Assembly: GCA_031547305.1 (NCBI GenBank)
Contig: JAVBSC010000110.1
Span: forward strand, 1-5,484
DNA length: 5,484 nt
Source of the DNA: JAVBSC01 sp031547305
GTDB taxonomy: Bacteria; Desulfobacterota; Desulfovibrionia; Desulfovibrionales; Desulfovibrionaceae
Reading direction: 5' to 3'
In this document: positions 5,289 to 5,484 of the stretch, in pieces
Position numbering within the stretch: position 1 is the first letter of the stretch
Layout of the letters: the number at the start of each line of letters is the position of its first letter
The notes under the pieces: model-generated
Told to the model about the DNA's origin: nothing
The model's input: only the letters and a program-made list of their open reading frames with translations
The model's database searches: none
Translations under genes and position numbers: made by a program

Positions 5289-5380
5289 AACGGCGGAAAC
5301 CGACGCCCGCCGCGTAGGCGTGAGCGAAATTTGTTTCGCCGCTAAGCGCCGAAGCTGGCGTCTCAAGGTTAATTTGCTCC
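5269..5380 (-). repeat. Dispersed intergenic repeat, copy 2 (two heads in tandem)
   Basis: Positions 5304-5375 align with 2945-3016, and two similar heads are present, at 5361-5380 and 5269-5289. Read on the minus strand, each head has the form GAGCA-wwTTAAC-yTTGAGA. The core also holds a small palindrome, GCGAAA/TTTCGC, around 5323-5338. No coding potential is seen. Together with copy 1 it brackets the ligase operon. Confidence 0.65.
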
Positions 5381-5381
5381 A

Positions 5382-5412
5382 GGAACGGGCGCGCATAACG
5401 CGCGCCCGTTCC
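5382..5412 (-). terminator. Perfect 13-bp hairpin after the upstream gene, terminator-like
   Basis: The arms GGAACGGGCGCGC (5382-5394) and GCGCGCCCGTTCC (5400-5412) are exact inverted copies with a 5-nt loop. The hairpin starts 23 nt after the stop codon of the gene ending at 5436. The position fits a transcription terminator or an mRNA 3'-end stabiliser. Neither flank has a T-run, so factor-independent termination here is uncertain. Confidence 0.5.
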
Positions 5413-5435
5413 CGGGAGTTTATTCAGCCAGGCTA

Positions 5436-5484
5436 TCAGCCCCATACTTCCGCATCCGTCGGGATTTTGTTGTCCTTCATGAAG
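5436..5484 (-). CDS. C-terminal end of an unidentified upstream gene
   Basis: Only the last 15 codons are in the window, ending FMKDNKIPTDAEVWG and a TGA at 5436-5438. I do not recognise the family from so little. That it is coding is supported by ordinary protein-like composition, GC-rich third positions, and a strong hairpin at the expected distance after the stop. A competing frame in the same stretch runs on into the repeat and looks non-coding. It is transcribed toward the ligase pair but is separated from it by 362 bp with terminator-like structures. Confidence 0.5.
   Translation of the reverse strand, partial: FMKDNKIPTDAEVWG

Noticed and set aside
2945..5380. CRISPR array or composite transposon
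   Set aside because: Only two full repeat copies about 2.4 kb apart, no regular spacers, no transposase or cas gene, and the segment between them is two ordinary genes.
5389..5410. Second sigma-54-like GG-N10-GC match on the minus strand
   Set aside because: It is formed entirely by the perfect hairpin 5382-5412 and would give a leader of about 300 nt through terminator-like stems.

Overview
The window looks like chromosomal DNA of a Desulfovibrionaceae-type bacterium (Desulfovibrio/Bilophila relatives). This placement is an inference. It rests on GC-rich genes with GC-rich third codon positions, short AT-containing intergenic repeats, a GAF/sigma-54 activator, and the general look of the proteins. 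No rRNA or other taxonomic marker is present.

Layout, left to right. (1) Positions 1-676, minus strand: the N-terminal 225 codons of a multi-pass membrane protein of the DUF2157 type, running off the left edge. (2) 677-878: a divergent intergenic region with a candidate sigma-70 promoter facing right. It also holds a coding-like, start-less tail on the minus strand (723-854) that may be a gene remnant. (3) 879-1169, plus strand: a 96-residue, cysteine-rich protein with a thioredoxin-like secondary-structure order but no CxxC. (4) 1215-2822, minus strand: a GAF-AAA+-Fis sigma-54-dependent activator, convergent with the small gene. It has its own sigma-70-like promoter and a perfect 12-bp hairpin at the predicted transcript 5' end. 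(5) 3020-3934 and 3946-5073, minus strand: a tightly coupled pair encoding the alpha and beta subunits of a succinyl-CoA synthetase-type (NDP-forming) acyl-CoA ligase, transcribed beta then alpha. (6) 5074-5435: a 362-bp gene-free leader packed with inverted repeats and a copy of a dispersed repeat. (7) 5436-5484, minus strand: the last 15 codons of an unidentified upstream gene.

Functional reading. The ligase pair keeps its catalytic residues: the phosphohistidine, its supporting glutamate, the ATP-grasp metal ligands and the CoA loops. It has changed the three substrate-contact positions known from E. coli SucCD (beta Asn264 to Gly, beta Val323 to Asn, alpha Tyr159 to His). It is therefore probably not a housekeeping succinyl-CoA synthetase but an ADP-forming ligase for another carboxylate. 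With a ligand-sensing sigma-54 activator next door and a sulfite/sulfate-reducer-like genome, a sulfoacetate-CoA ligase (SauCD-like) or a related catabolic activation step is a reasonable hypothesis. It is not proven by the sequence.

Two copies of a dispersed repeat flank the ligase operon. One of them overlaps the alpha-subunit stop codon, so the repeat may have set the present 3' end of that gene.
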